DNA of 64,000 nucleotides from Marinobacterium jannaschii DSM 6295 (GCF_000620085.1 NZ_KK211067.1:46226-110225); one strand, 5' to 3'. Numbered from the stretch's first letter, positions 1 through 7,916 are shown. Translations and numbers: made by a program. The notes: a model not told the origin generated them from the letters alone.

Positions 1-141
1 TGTGGCGAAGGTAAATGTGGCGGCGAAAAAACCAAAGCTGAAGGTAAATGTGGCGAAGGTAAGTGCGGCGGCGAAAAAACCAAGTCCGAAGGTAAGTGCG
101 GCGAAGGTAAGTGTGGCGGTTCTAAAACGAAAGAAAGCTAA
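1..141 (+). CDS. hvfA: RiPP metallophore precursor HvfA, C-terminal part (5' end outside window)
   Basis: Frame 1 is open from the window edge to TAA at 139-141 and gives 46 residues made almost only of C, G, E, K, T and S. EGKCG occurs five complete times (residues 3-7, 14-18, 19-23, 30-34, 35-39 of the visible part) and a CG at the edge suggests another. The unit is 16 residues (48 bp): two EGKCG motifs and a GGEKTK(A/S) linker. Copies differ mostly at synonymous sites, so the peptide is conserved. Family knowledge: HvfA-type precursors carry EGKCG cysteines that an MNIO enzyme with its DUF2063 partner converts to oxazolone/thioamide groups that bind copper. The three genes downstream are exactly those partners. 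The leader or signal peptide and start codon are not visible. Confidence 0.87.
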   Translation, partial: CGEGKCGGEKTKAEGKCGEGKCGGEKTKSEGKCGEGKCGGSKTKES

Positions 142-165
142 TCCTTTAGCAGCCTGAAAAAAGGA

Positions 166-231
166 GACGATACTCTCTGGATTGATTCTGGTCGTATCGT
201 CATCCTGCAGGGCTATGTATTCTCGTAGCCC
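166..231 (+). promoter_or_regulatory. Two intercistronic hairpins between hvfA and hvfB
   Basis: The 122-base gap holds two perfect inverted repeats. GACGATAC (166-173) pairs with GTATCGTC (194-201), and GGGCTA (210-215) pairs with TAGCCC (226-231), followed only by TTT. No long U-run follows, so they look like attenuators or 3'-end stabilisers rather than a full terminator. Inference: they could make precursor mRNA more abundant than maturase mRNA, as expected for a peptide needed in excess. Confidence 0.55.
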
Positions 232-263
232 TTTCTGGATTTGATGCTCCGAGGACCTGAGTG

Positions 264-1115
264 ATGAGTGATAAAAGCTATCCGGTAACGGGTGCTGGAT
301 TTGGATTCCGACGTTGTATGGTGGATACCCTGCCTGAGGTTGACCCCGAAAAGGTCGATTTTCTGGAAGTCGCACCGGAAAACTGGATGGGACTGGGTGG
401 TCGCTTCGGCCGGAAATTCCGCGAGTACACGGAAAAATATCCGTTTATGGCCCACGGCCTGTCACTGTCACTGGGGGGGCCTTCAGCGCTGGATACTGAA
501 TTCCTGCAGCGCCTGAAAGGTTTTATCAAAGAGCACAACATTCGCGGTTATTCTGAACACCTGAGTTACTGTACCGACGATGGTCACCTCTATGACCTGA
601 TGCCGATTCCGTTTACGGAAGAGGCGGTGAAGTACGTGGCGGCCCGTATCCGGCAGACTCAGGAGATTCTGGAACAACGAATCGCGATTGAAAACGTTTC
701 TTTTTATGCCGCCCCTTCAGCTGAAATGACCGAATTACAGTTTGTGAAGGCGGTGCTTGAAGAGGCTGACTGTGACCTGCTGCTGGATGTGAATAACATC
801 TATGTGAACAGCATTAATCACAATTACGACCCTTACGAATTTATGGCGCAGATGCCGGCTGAACGCCTGATGTATCTGCACGTTGCCGGTCATTACGACG
901 AAGCCGAAGACCTTAAGGTCGATACCCACGGTGCCGATGTCATCGACCCGGTGTGGAACCTGTTGCAGCAAGCCTATAAGCAGTTTGGCCCGGTGCCTAC
1001 TCTGTTAGAGCGGGATTTTAATATACCTCCACTGGCTGAATTGATGCGGGAGGTAGATCAGATTCGTTTCTACCAGAGCGAACGGAGGATGGCCGATGCC
1101 CGCACAGTCGCCTGA
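264..1115 (+). CDS. hvfB: MNIO (DUF692) RiPP maturase HvfB
   Basis: A 283-residue TIM-barrel-type DUF692 protein, the multinuclear non-heme iron oxygenase family that rewrites cysteines in RiPP precursors. Likely metal ligands and conserved motifs are all present: MAHG with H64, SEHLSYC (E98, H99), IENVS (E143), DVNN (D175), HVAGH (H206, H210), DTHG (D220, H222) and LLERD (E249). ATG 264 is preferred over the overlapping GTG 261 because GAGGA at 251-255 is then 8 bases away. It lies between the EGKCG precursor and the DUF2063 partner, and its end overlaps hvfC by 20 bp, indicating translational coupling. The predicted reaction (cysteine to oxazolone/thioamide) comes from characterised HvfB relatives, not from this sequence alone. 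Confidence 0.92.
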   Translation: MSDKSYPVTGAGFGFRRCMVDTLPEVDPEKVDFLEVAPENWMGLGGRFGRKFREYTEKYPFMAHGLSLSLGGPSALDTEFLQRLKGFIKEHNIRGYSEHLSYCTDDGHLYDLMPIPFTEEAVKYVAARIRQTQEILEQRIAIENVSFYAAPSAEMTELQFVKAVLEEADCDLLLDVNNIYVNSINHNYDPYEFMAQMPAERLMYLHVAGHYDEAEDLKVDTHGADVIDPVWNLLQQAYKQFGPVPTLLERDFNIPPLAELMREVDQIRFYQSERRMADARTVA

Positions 1116-1872
1116 GCGCCCTCAGTTTCAACAGGTGCAGTATGCATTTGCTGCGCATCTGCGAAACCCGGAAAAGAATGCTGCGCCTGCCGACGTGGAA
1201 GAGCGTCGGATGCAGATCTACCGCGAGTTGTTCTACAACAATGTAGAGGGATTTCTGGCGGGGAACTTTCCGGTGTTCAAAAGCCTCTGCTCAGAAGAGT
1301 ACTGGCACCAACTGGCACGTAGCTTCTTCGACAGTCATCACTGTCATACCCCCTACTTCCTGGAGATCGGCGAAGAATTCCTCAGCTGGCTGAATGGCGA
1401 GCGGGAAGCCAATCCGCGCGATCCCGGCTTTATGGCTGAACTGATGCACTACGAGTGGGTTGAGCTGGCGCTGGACAGCTCCGAAACAGAGATTCCGTCG
1501 CAGGGCTTTGATGCTGAAGCGGATCTGCTCGACGGACATCCGCTGCAGTCACCACTGGCCTGGTCGCTGGCGTACCAGTATCCGGTGCATTGTATCCGTC
1601 CGGATTATCAGCCGGAGCAGCCTGGCGAGACGCCCACCTGCCTCATTGCCTATCGCAACCGCGATGATGAGGTGAGGTTTATGGAAATTAACCCGGTGAC
1701 CGCACGCCTGCTTTACCTGCTGTCAGAGGATGAGTCTCTGACCGGCCGCGAAGCGCTGGAACAGATCGCTGCCGAGATGCAGCACCCCGAGCCGGGACAG
1801 GTGATTGCCGGAGGCGCTCAGACGCTGGCGCATCTGCGCGAGGCTGGGGTTTTGCTGGGTACGGCGATCTGA
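1096..1872 (+). CDS. hvfC: HvfC-type RiPP maturation partner (DUF2063)
   Basis: A 258-residue DUF2063-family protein; the N-terminal part (about residues 10-100, with RRMQIYRELFYNN and NFPVFKSL) is typical of the family. These proteins act with MNIO enzymes, presenting the precursor peptide to the oxygenase. ATG 1096 has CGGAGG at 1083-1088, 7 bases upstream, and lies inside the end of hvfB. The overlap and order hvfA-B-C-X match the copper-metallophore operon of Haemophilus-type loci. No catalytic motif of its own is visible, consistent with an adaptor role. Confidence 0.9.
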   Translation: MPAQSPERPQFQQVQYAFAAHLRNPEKNAAPADVEERRMQIYRELFYNNVEGFLAGNFPVFKSLCSEEYWHQLARSFFDSHHCHTPYFLEIGEEFLSWLNGEREANPRDPGFMAELMHYEWVELALDSSETEIPSQGFDAEADLLDGHPLQSPLAWSLAYQYPVHCIRPDYQPEQPGETPTCLIAYRNRDDEVRFMEINPVTARLLYLLSEDESLTGREALEQIAAEMQHPEPGQVIAGGAQTLAHLREAGVLLGTAI

Positions 1873-1912
1873 CACACCTATACGAGCTTTAAGCCTTGAA
1901 AGGAACAAGACT

Positions 1913-2527
1913 ATGGCGAATCCTCTGATCAATTTTGCGAATAAACTGCAGGATGTGCTGGATTACAGCCGTCAGGCAGATGGGCTGGCACCGCTATTGC
2001 TGCGCCTCTATCTGGCCCCCGTACTGATGCAGGCCGGCTACAACAAATTATCCCACTTTGAAGATACCGCAGCCTGGTTCGGAAACCCCGAGTGGGGCCT
2101 GGGGCTGCCAATGCCTGAAGTGATGGCGGCACTGGCTGCCGGCACTGAGTTCTTTGGTGGTATTGCCTTGATTCTCGGCCTGGCGACCCGCTGGATCAGT
2201 ATTCCGCTGATGGTCACCATGATTGTAGCGGCGGTGACTGTGCATCTGGAAAACGGATGGTTGGCGATCTCCGATGCCAGCAGCTGGTTGGCGAACGAGC
2301 GGGTGATGGAAGCAGCCGAGCGGCTTGACCGTGCCAAGGACATCCTGCGTGAGAATGGCAACTATAGCTGGCTCACCGGGCGCGGATCAGTAGTGATTCT
2401 GAACAACGGTATCGAGTTTGCGGCGACCTACTTTATTATGCTGCTGAGCCTGTTCTTTATCGGTGGCGGCCGCTACTTCAGTCTGGATTATTGGATTGCC
2501 CGTAAATTCCGCACTCAGGAAGCCTGA
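1913..2527 (+). CDS. hvfX: DoxX-family membrane protein of the metallophore operon (HvfX-type)
   Basis: A 204-residue DoxX-family protein with four hydrophobic stretches, a typical N-terminal segment (LLRLYLAPVLMQAGYNKL) and a GTEFFGGIALILGLATR segment. The open frame extends upstream into hvfC, but ATG 1913 has AAAGGAA about 8 bases upstream and gives the family N-terminus. DoxX proteins often accompany MNIO/DUF2063 pairs; their role in metallophore maturation or export is not settled. An insertion of about 50 residues between the third and fourth hydrophobic segments (NERVMEAAERLDRAKDIL) is hydrophilic. A strong terminator follows, closing the operon. Confidence 0.85.
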   Translation: MANPLINFANKLQDVLDYSRQADGLAPLLLRLYLAPVLMQAGYNKLSHFEDTAAWFGNPEWGLGLPMPEVMAALAAGTEFFGGIALILGLATRWISIPLMVTMIVAAVTVHLENGWLAISDASSWLANERVMEAAERLDRAKDILRENGNYSWLTGRGSVVILNNGIEFAATYFIMLLSLFFIGGGRYFSLDYWIARKFRTQEA

Positions 2528-2550
2528 GAGGCTGAACTGAAGGTGCTAGA

Positions 2551-2577
2551 AAGCCTGTCCTGGTGACAGGCTTTTTT
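2551..2577 (+). terminator. Rho-independent terminator of the hvf operon
   Basis: AAGCCTGTC (2551-2559) pairs perfectly with GACAGGCTT (2565-2573) across a 5-base loop, followed by T's to 2577. It lies 23 bases after the DoxX stop codon. Confidence 0.9.
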
Positions 2578-2621
2578 ATGTCCTGAAGATGGCTTTTCTT
2601 CGATATTAGTTATTAGCTATC

Positions 2622-2661
2622 GGGGTGTTGCCCTTAATCAATTATATTGAGGGGCAACCCC
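2622..2661 (+). promoter_or_regulatory. Nested inverted repeat upstream of the DyP peroxidase gene
   Basis: GGG-T-GTTGCCC (2623-2633) pairs with GGGCAAC-CCC (2652-2661) with one bulged T at 2626, enclosing a second dyad TCAAT-TAT-ATTGA (2638-2650). TATACT at 2666-2671 is a plausible -10 directly downstream. This fits an operator overlapping a promoter; the regulator is unknown. No Fur-type box was recognised. Confidence 0.45.
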
Positions 2662-2709
2662 GCTCTATACTGGATTCATTTAAAACCGATACAACGAGAG
2701 GATCTCTCC

Positions 2710-3633
2710 ATGACGCTTTATCAGCATGGTGTGGTAGCTGAGGCCAGCAGTGATGCCCTGTTTCTCACGCTGAACCGGACGGCTCAGGTTGATGCCGATA
2801 GCCGCATTCGTCAGTTGCTCAGCCGTATTCCACAGATTCAGGCGCAATATCGTAATGAATATCCCCAGGCAGCTCTGAGCCTGGTGGTTGCGATCGGCAG
2901 CAGTTACTGGGATTCACTGATTGCCGAAGACCGGCCTGCTCAGCTGCGGGCGTTTCCTGCTATGGAGTCGGGTGGCTTTGTGGCGCCGGATACGCCGGCG
3001 GATCTGTTATTCCATATCCGCTCTGAGCGTCATGATCTTAACTTCGAGCTGGGGCGTGCCCTGCTGGCCGAGCTGCAGGGAGCTGCCGAGCTGGTGGAGG
3101 AGGTGCATGGATTCCGCTATCTGGATTCGCGGGATCTGACTGGGTTTGTCGACGGTACTGAAAACCCGGAAGGGGATCATCGGGCTGAGGTCGCAGTGAT
3201 CGGTAATGAAGATAGCGCTTTTGCCGGTGGCAGTTATATCCACCTGCAGCGTTATGTGCATGATCTGCCTCACTGGAGTCTGCAATCGCTGACAACCCAG
3301 GAAGATACGATCGGTCGCAGTAAGGCCGAAAATGTGGAATACGCCTCCGACAAAAAGGCGCCGACGGCACATACCAAGCGAACGTCGCTAAAAGATGCCG
3401 AGGGCCGTTCAATCGAGATACTGCGCCATAGTATGCCTTATGGCATGATGAAGGAATGTGGTCTGATATTTGCCAGCTACTGTCGCTCTGCGGATAACTT
3501 CCGCCTGATGCTGGAGAGTATGATCGAGGGTGATAAGCAGGGGCACCGGGATCACTTGCTGCGCTATACCCGGGCGGTTACCGGACAATCATTCTTTGCC
3601 CCTTCAACCGAGTTCCTGTGTCAGCTAGGATAG
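2710..3633 (+). CDS. Dyp-type (YfeX-like) heme peroxidase
   Basis: A 307-residue dye-decolorising peroxidase of the cytosolic YfeX/class B type. The signature GFVDGTENP lies at 145-153 with catalytic Asp148; the proximal heme histidine is probably H221 (APTAHTKR) and the distal arginine R239 (ILRHSMPYG). There is no Tat or Sec signal. ATG 2710 follows GAGAGGA at 2697-2703; the longer frame from 2647 runs through the promoter and was rejected. Substrate is unknown; family members oxidise dyes and porphyrins with H2O2. The gene stands alone between two terminators. Confidence 0.9.
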   Translation: MTLYQHGVVAEASSDALFLTLNRTAQVDADSRIRQLLSRIPQIQAQYRNEYPQAALSLVVAIGSSYWDSLIAEDRPAQLRAFPAMESGGFVAPDTPADLLFHIRSERHDLNFELGRALLAELQGAAELVEEVHGFRYLDSRDLTGFVDGTENPEGDHRAEVAVIGNEDSAFAGGSYIHLQRYVHDLPHWSLQSLTTQEDTIGRSKAENVEYASDKKAPTAHTKRTSLKDAEGRSIEILRHSMPYGMMKECGLIFASYCRSADNFRLMLESMIEGDKQGHRDHLLRYTRAVTGQSFFAPSTEFLCQLG

Positions 3634-3650
3634 TCCTGAAGCCGCTAGCC

Positions 3651-3676
3651 AGCCTCTGACTGTCAGAGGCTCTTTT
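3651..3676 (+). terminator. Terminator after the DyP peroxidase gene
   Basis: AGCCTCTGA (3651-3659) and TCAGAGGCT (3663-3671) form a 9-bp stem with a 3-base loop, followed by CTTTT. The right arm includes the stop codon of the convergent gene at 3663-4022. On the minus strand no U-run follows. Confidence 0.8.
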
Positions 3677-4022
3677 CCAGCAGTTCCCGCAGGTTTTGCT
3701 CCGCAGCTTCGTTATTGCGCTGTTGTTGCAGCGCCTCGACCATCTGTTGCAGCAGTGGCGCGCAGCTTTTACCGGCCGCCAGTCCCTGTTGCAGCAGTTT
3801 TTCCAGATCCAGAGGCTGGTCTGACTGCAGTGCCTGCTGGTCATCGAAACACTGCAGGTAGCTGCGGATATAGGGTGCGCTGATCTCGCCGCCTTGCTCG
3901 AGGCTGTTTCCGAACTGTTTCAGCCATCGCTCAAGCTGTTCGGCCTCTGTGGATGCAGCACCGGCTGTACCTGTCAGAAGCAGAGCGGCGGGTATTATCA
4001 GTGCCGGCAATAAGCGTTTCAT
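3663..4022 (-). CDS. Small secreted protein of unknown function
   Basis: A 119-residue protein starting with a Sec signal peptide (MKRLLPALIIPAALLLTGTA, cleavage near AGA-A at about 22-24). The mature part is helical, Q/E/L-rich, with two cysteines (in YLQCFDD and KSCAPLL) that could form a periplasmic disulfide. I do not recognise the family. Its ATG overlaps the stop of the upstream diguanylate cyclase gene by four bases (ATGA), so it is probably translationally coupled to it. A periplasmic role linked to the cyclase is only a guess from context. Confidence 0.7.
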   Translation of the reverse strand: MKRLLPALIIPAALLLTGTAGAASTEAEQLERWLKQFGNSLEQGGEISAPYIRSYLQCFDDQQALQSDQPLDLEKLLQQGLAAGKSCAPLLQQMVEALQQQRNNEAAEQNLRELLEKSL

Positions 4023-5278
4023 AGCTGTTCAACGCCTCCCTTATTATTATGCTTCGCCCGGTAAAGTGCCTTATCGGCCCTCACCATCAGTGATTCCAGA
4101 CTATCATCTGGCTGCAGATGACTGAAGCCGATACTACAGCCAACTCCCGGGAATTCATGATGAATACCCTCTTTAATCCGTGCGGCAATGTGATCGATAG
4201 CGCTGTCGTCGCAGTGGTGCAAAAACAGGATAAACTCATCGCCACCGGTGCGTCCGGCGATATCATCGCTGCGAATCAGCTGGTTGAGAGTGTCGCCCAG
4301 CTGTTTAAGCAGGCGGTCTCCGACGGGATGGCCCATAGAATCGTTCAGTTGCTTGAAGTGATCCAGGTCCAGTGCCAGCAAAACCGCCGGAATCGCCTGT
4401 TTCTGGCAGCTGCGCAACCTTTTCTTCAGGTAGGCTGACAGGCCGTGGCGGTTGTAGAGTCCGGTGAGAGAGTCTTTCAGGGCCATCTCGCTGAGATAGC
4501 TCTCGCGTTCGCGCAGCTGATCGATCAGTTTGTGGCGGGTGAGTACCCGCTCCAGCCGCACTTTCAGTTCCTCTTCCATCACTGGTTTGGTGATGTAGTC
4601 ATCAACGCCGAGATGGAAGGCCATGATGCGGCGGGCAGAATCGTTGTAGCCGGTAAGGGCAATGGTGGGCAGGTTGCGGATCGCCTCGACGCTGCTGTGA
4701 CGGATCTTATGGATAAGCTCCAGCCCGGTATGGCTGTCTTTCAGAATCAGGTCGATGATCGCCAGGTCGTACTCCGTCTCTTTAAGCGCAGCGGAAGCAC
4801 TTTCAAAGTTATCGTAGCAATCGACGCGCATACCGTAGCTGTTCAGCATCGCCTTGAGCACCATCGCGGTGGCGCGGGTATCTTCCAGCACCAGTGCCCG
4901 GCCGGAGCATCTCAGATCACAATGGTAGAGCGAGCGACGCAGTCCGGCAAAGAGCTCGGCCGGTTGCTGTTTGCAGTAGATATCTGTGACGCCGTTGGCC
5001 AGTGCCTCGGAAAACAGGATCTGCTCATCGCTGGAGGTAATCAGCAATATAGGCGTGAACTGATAGCCGGGATGCTGGCGGATGGATCGAACCAGATGGG
5101 TATAGTCGCCATCCTGGAGGTGACGTGCCGTGGTGATCAGACCGTACTGCCGTGAACCTAATGCTACCAGCGCCGCTTCGTTACTCTCGCAACAATCGGC
5201 AATATATCCTTGCTGGGTGACTTCAGTGGTAATCAGGTTGCGCAGATGGCGGCTCGGATCAACGACCAACACTCGCAC
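4019..5278 (-). CDS. Diguanylate cyclase response regulator with two receiver domains
   Basis: About 419 residues in PleD-like order REC-REC-GGDEF. The first receiver (about 1-115) has lost the phospho-acceptor: where Asp is expected the sequence is LITTARH, though the switch lysine (YCKQ) remains. The second (about 127-245) keeps Asp176 (IIDLIL) and TKP. The GGDEF motif is intact at 345-349, and RSDD at 336-339 lies five residues before it, matching the product-inhibition I-site. The GTG start at 5278 has AAGGAG (5287-5292 on the plus strand as CTCCTT) eight bases upstream, which decides it over the longer frame to 5350. Product: c-di-GMP from GTP. No cognate kinase lies next to it. Confidence 0.88.
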   Translation of the reverse strand: MRVLVVDPSRHLRNLITTEVTQQGYIADCCESNEAALVALGSRQYGLITTARHLQDGDYTHLVRSIRQHPGYQFTPILLITSSDEQILFSEALANGVTDIYCKQQPAELFAGLRRSLYHCDLRCSGRALVLEDTRATAMVLKAMLNSYGMRVDCYDNFESASAALKETEYDLAIIDLILKDSHTGLELIHKIRHSSVEAIRNLPTIALTGYNDSARRIMAFHLGVDDYITKPVMEEELKVRLERVLTRHKLIDQLRERESYLSEMALKDSLTGLYNRHGLSAYLKKRLRSCQKQAIPAVLLALDLDHFKQLNDSMGHPVGDRLLKQLGDTLNQLIRSDDIAGRTGGDEFILFLHHCDDSAIDHIAARIKEGIHHEFPGVGCSIGFSHLQPDDSLESLMVRADKALYRAKHNNKGGVEQL

Positions 5279-5430
5279 AGGCGATTCTCCTTGTGGCTGG
5301 ATAAGCTCACTCGACGGCTCAGGACAGAGGGGACAGCAAACGACTAACACTAAGCCGGGACAGCTGAATCGGGCCTTATGGGACCAAGCGGATAATTATA
5401 CGAATAAAAATTGAACAAGCGATAGCTAAT

Positions 5431-7119
5431 TTAGGGCCCGGGTCGTGAATCATAGCTTTGCATTTCAGAGACCTCTTCGATCTCCTGTTCGACCTTTTCA
5501 GGAGGATCCAGTTTTGCCAGCGAAAGCTGCAAGCGTTTCAGGTAACGGGCACCCTGATCGGCTTGTTCAGACATGCGCTGAATATGGCTGAGTGCATCCA
5601 GAATGGACATGCTTTGCTTGGGCTTGAGTTTGCGTTTCAGGGTAGCGTTGTGGATGGCACCTTTCAGCTCTTTATACTGCTGCTCCAGCGCCAGACTTTT
5701 CTGTCGTACCTTCTCGCCGATAAAGCTGGAGGAGGTGGGGGATTTGCAGCTGTCCAGTAATGTGGCGGCAGCCCCGAGGTAGTTGTAAATCTGCTTTTGC
5801 AGCGCCGGATGTTCGGCCTCGTTCAGAGCATCGGTGTACTCGGGTAGCCGGGTGGCAAGGCGGGCCAGCTCGCTGAAATTACGCCCTGCCTTGAGGGCGA
5901 CGGGCAGCATCGGGCTGGTATCTTCGCCCAGTTTCTGTCGCGCCAGTGCCTGGTTGTACTTACCGAGTTTGGAGACCAGGCGCTGCACGATGCTGAGCTG
6001 GGGCTGCAGCGGACGGCTATGGTCATACTCATTGCTCAGGACCTGGCGCGCCATCTGATTGCTGATCTCACCAATCCGCGTCAGCTCCAGCTTTACCGCC
6101 TCCAGCGCCAGTGAAGGCGTGTAGAGAATGTTCTTATCCAGATAGCGGGGTTTGCCTTCATCTTCTTCCTGCGAGCGAAAACGCCGTTTAATCTGGCGCG
6201 TAAGCTGATCACTGAAAGGCCATATCAGGGCAACGCCGAGCAGGTTGAACAGGGTATGGAACAGTGCCAGCAGGATCACCAGATCCAGTGCCTGACCGCT
6301 CAGATAGTTTTGCAGCAACGGGCCTGCTGTCAGTAACAGAGTGATACCGACAACGGCCGTAATCAGGTTGAACAGCACATGCACGGCGGCCACCCGTTTG
6401 GCGTTGGCAGTCGCGCCGATCACGGCCAGAACCGCGGTAGAGGTGGTACCGACATTGGCACCGATAACCATCGCGGCTGCGCCGATCAGCGGAATAGAGC
6501 CGGCGGCGGTCAGTGACAGGGTAATTGCCATCGCGGCGGCGGACGACTGCAGCAGGAATGTGAGTACAAAGCCGGCTGCTACCAGCAGCAGTATCCCCAT
6601 GCTGTGCTGACTCAGGCTGGCCAGGGGCAGACTGCTATCCAGTCCGATAAAGGCGTCCTTGAGGAAGTCCAGTCCGATAAAAAACACCCCGAAACCGGTA
6701 ATAGCGATCCCCGTCTGTTGATAGCGGGTGTGGGAGGAGACCAGCTTCATTGCCATACCGATCGCGACCATCGGCATGGCGACGGCGCCGATCTTGAACT
6801 TGAAGCCGATCAGCGCGACCAGCCAACTGGTGAGGGTCGTACCGATATTGCTGCCGTAAATCACGGCAACAGACTGTCCCAGGTTAAGCAGGCCGGTGTT
6901 AACAAAACCGATTGTCGTAATGGTTACAGCGGTGGAAGATTGTACCAGGGCGGTGATTAATGTGCCTGAAACAAGGCCTCTCAGGGGGGAGCCAGTGGCG
7001 GCTTTAAGCGCCTTCTTGAGTGCAGGCCCGGCCGCGTTTTTCAGGCCGCCGGTCATAAGGTGTATACCTAACAGAAATAAACCAACTCCCCCGGCCAGTG
7101 TGCCGATAAGTTCATACAT
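5431..7119 (-). CDS. Na+/phosphate cotransporter family protein (NptA-type with PhoU-like tail)
   Basis: 562 residues. The N-terminal half has the two inverted Na/Pi-cotransporter repeats with the signature QSS motifs (QSSTAVT at 60-66 and QSSAAAM near 190) and about eight membrane segments. The C-terminal 220 residues are soluble and helical, as in PhoU-like extensions. Likely role: sodium-driven phosphate uptake or efflux at the inner membrane. ATG 7119 begins with MYELIGTLAGGVGLF, typical of the family. A dyad lies just upstream (7149-7169). No pst or pho genes are adjacent. Confidence 0.88.
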   Translation of the reverse strand: MYELIGTLAGGVGLFLLGIHLMTGGLKNAAGPALKKALKAATGSPLRGLVSGTLITALVQSSTAVTITTIGFVNTGLLNLGQSVAVIYGSNIGTTLTSWLVALIGFKFKIGAVAMPMVAIGMAMKLVSSHTRYQQTGIAITGFGVFFIGLDFLKDAFIGLDSSLPLASLSQHSMGILLLVAAGFVLTFLLQSSAAAMAITLSLTAAGSIPLIGAAAMVIGANVGTTSTAVLAVIGATANAKRVAAVHVLFNLITAVVGITLLLTAGPLLQNYLSGQALDLVILLALFHTLFNLLGVALIWPFSDQLTRQIKRRFRSQEEDEGKPRYLDKNILYTPSLALEAVKLELTRIGEISNQMARQVLSNEYDHSRPLQPQLSIVQRLVSKLGKYNQALARQKLGEDTSPMLPVALKAGRNFSELARLATRLPEYTDALNEAEHPALQKQIYNYLGAAATLLDSCKSPTSSSFIGEKVRQKSLALEQQYKELKGAIHNATLKRKLKPKQSMSILDALSHIQRMSEQADQGARYLKRLQLSLAKLDPPEKVEQEIEEVSEMQSYDSRPGP

Positions 7120-7148
7120 AGGGTTGTTCCGTCAGCCGTCGATACTGT

Positions 7149-7169
7149 CATATTTTAGCAGTAAATATG
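7149..7169 (-). promoter_or_regulatory. AT-rich dyad upstream of the Na/Pi transporter
   Basis: CATATTT (7149-7155) and AAATATG (7163-7169) are perfect inverted repeats separated by seven bases, about 30 bases upstream of the transporter ATG. It could be an operator or part of the promoter. CTGTCAT (7145-7151) and ATGTCAT (7167-7173) flank it 22 bases apart but point away from the gene, so a PhoB box is not claimed. Confidence 0.35.
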
Positions 7170-7205
7170 TCATGCCGAGGGAAAAGGACCTTAAGTCGCC
7201 GGCGA

Positions 7206-7913
7206 TCAGGCTTCCGGTGTGCGAGCCAGAACCCAGCCTTCCACGCGGCTGGCACCGCAGTTCAGCAGCACACGGCTGATCTCATTCAACGTGGTTCCGG
7301 TGGTCATCACATCGTCGACAAGCGCCACCGAGAGGCCATCCAGCGGCAGGCACTCAAAAGCATGGCGCAGGTTTTGTTTGCGGGCTTTTTTATCCAGCTC
7401 CCGCTGGTGGCGGGTTTCCATGGTTTTGCGCAAGCGGCGGAAGTCGGACGGCAGTTTCAGCTGCTGGCTGACAATACGGCAGATCAGTTCTGCCTGGTTA
7501 AAACCTCGCTTCGCCAGGCTGTGGCGGTGCATGGGTACCGGTAGCAGCAGATCGGGAAAGGGATGCCCGGGGGATTCTGTCGGGTGCTGTATCTGTAGTG
7601 CCAGTTGTAGCGCCAGCGGCGCGATCAGGCTGGCATGGCCGGAATATTTGATCTTTCCGACCAGCTGATCAAGCGGAAACTGATAGCTGAAAGGGGCGCG
7701 GATCAGGCTGAATGCGGGCGGTTTCAGCAGACAGTCGGCACATAGCGTCTGCAGCGAACTGCTCAGGGGCAGGGCGCAACGCGTGCAGTGATGGGGCAGC
7801 CAGGGCAGATCCTGCAGACAGGACTGGCAGATGCCGGTATGGCGATGGCAGGCGTTGCGGCATAAAATGCATTGATCAAAAAGTAATCTGTGGTTTACCT
7901 GTGTTTTTGGCAT
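7206..7913 (-). CDS. comF: ComF family phosphoribosyltransferase-like protein
   Basis: 235 residues. The N-terminus has paired cysteines (CILC, CQSC, CTRC, CADC) forming the double zinc-finger region of ComF/GntX proteins. The C-terminus has the PRPP-binding loop VALVDDVMTTGTT. Family members assist in DNA uptake (ComFC) or gluconate use (GntX); the true reaction is uncertain. It is divergent from bioB and its start lies close to the biotin promoter, the same comF-bio arrangement found in many gammaproteobacteria. No other competence genes are in the window. Confidence 0.88.
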   Translation of the reverse strand: MPKTQVNHRLLFDQCILCRNACHRHTGICQSCLQDLPWLPHHCTRCALPLSSSLQTLCADCLLKPPAFSLIRAPFSYQFPLDQLVGKIKYSGHASLIAPLALQLALQIQHPTESPGHPFPDLLLPVPMHRHSLAKRGFNQAELICRIVSQQLKLPSDFRRLRKTMETRHQRELDKKARKQNLRHAFECLPLDGLSVALVDDVMTTGTTLNEISRVLLNCGASRVEGWVLARTPEA

Positions 7914-7916
7914 AGG

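Noticed and set aside
1805-1912. Longer N-terminus for the DoxX protein
   Set aside because: The extra 36 codons lie in hvfC and do not resemble DoxX; ATG 1913 has a good ribosome site.
7145-7173. PhoB box upstream of the Na/Pi transporter
   Set aside because: The two TGTCAT heptamers point away from the gene and the middle heptamer is not conserved; kept only as a dyad.
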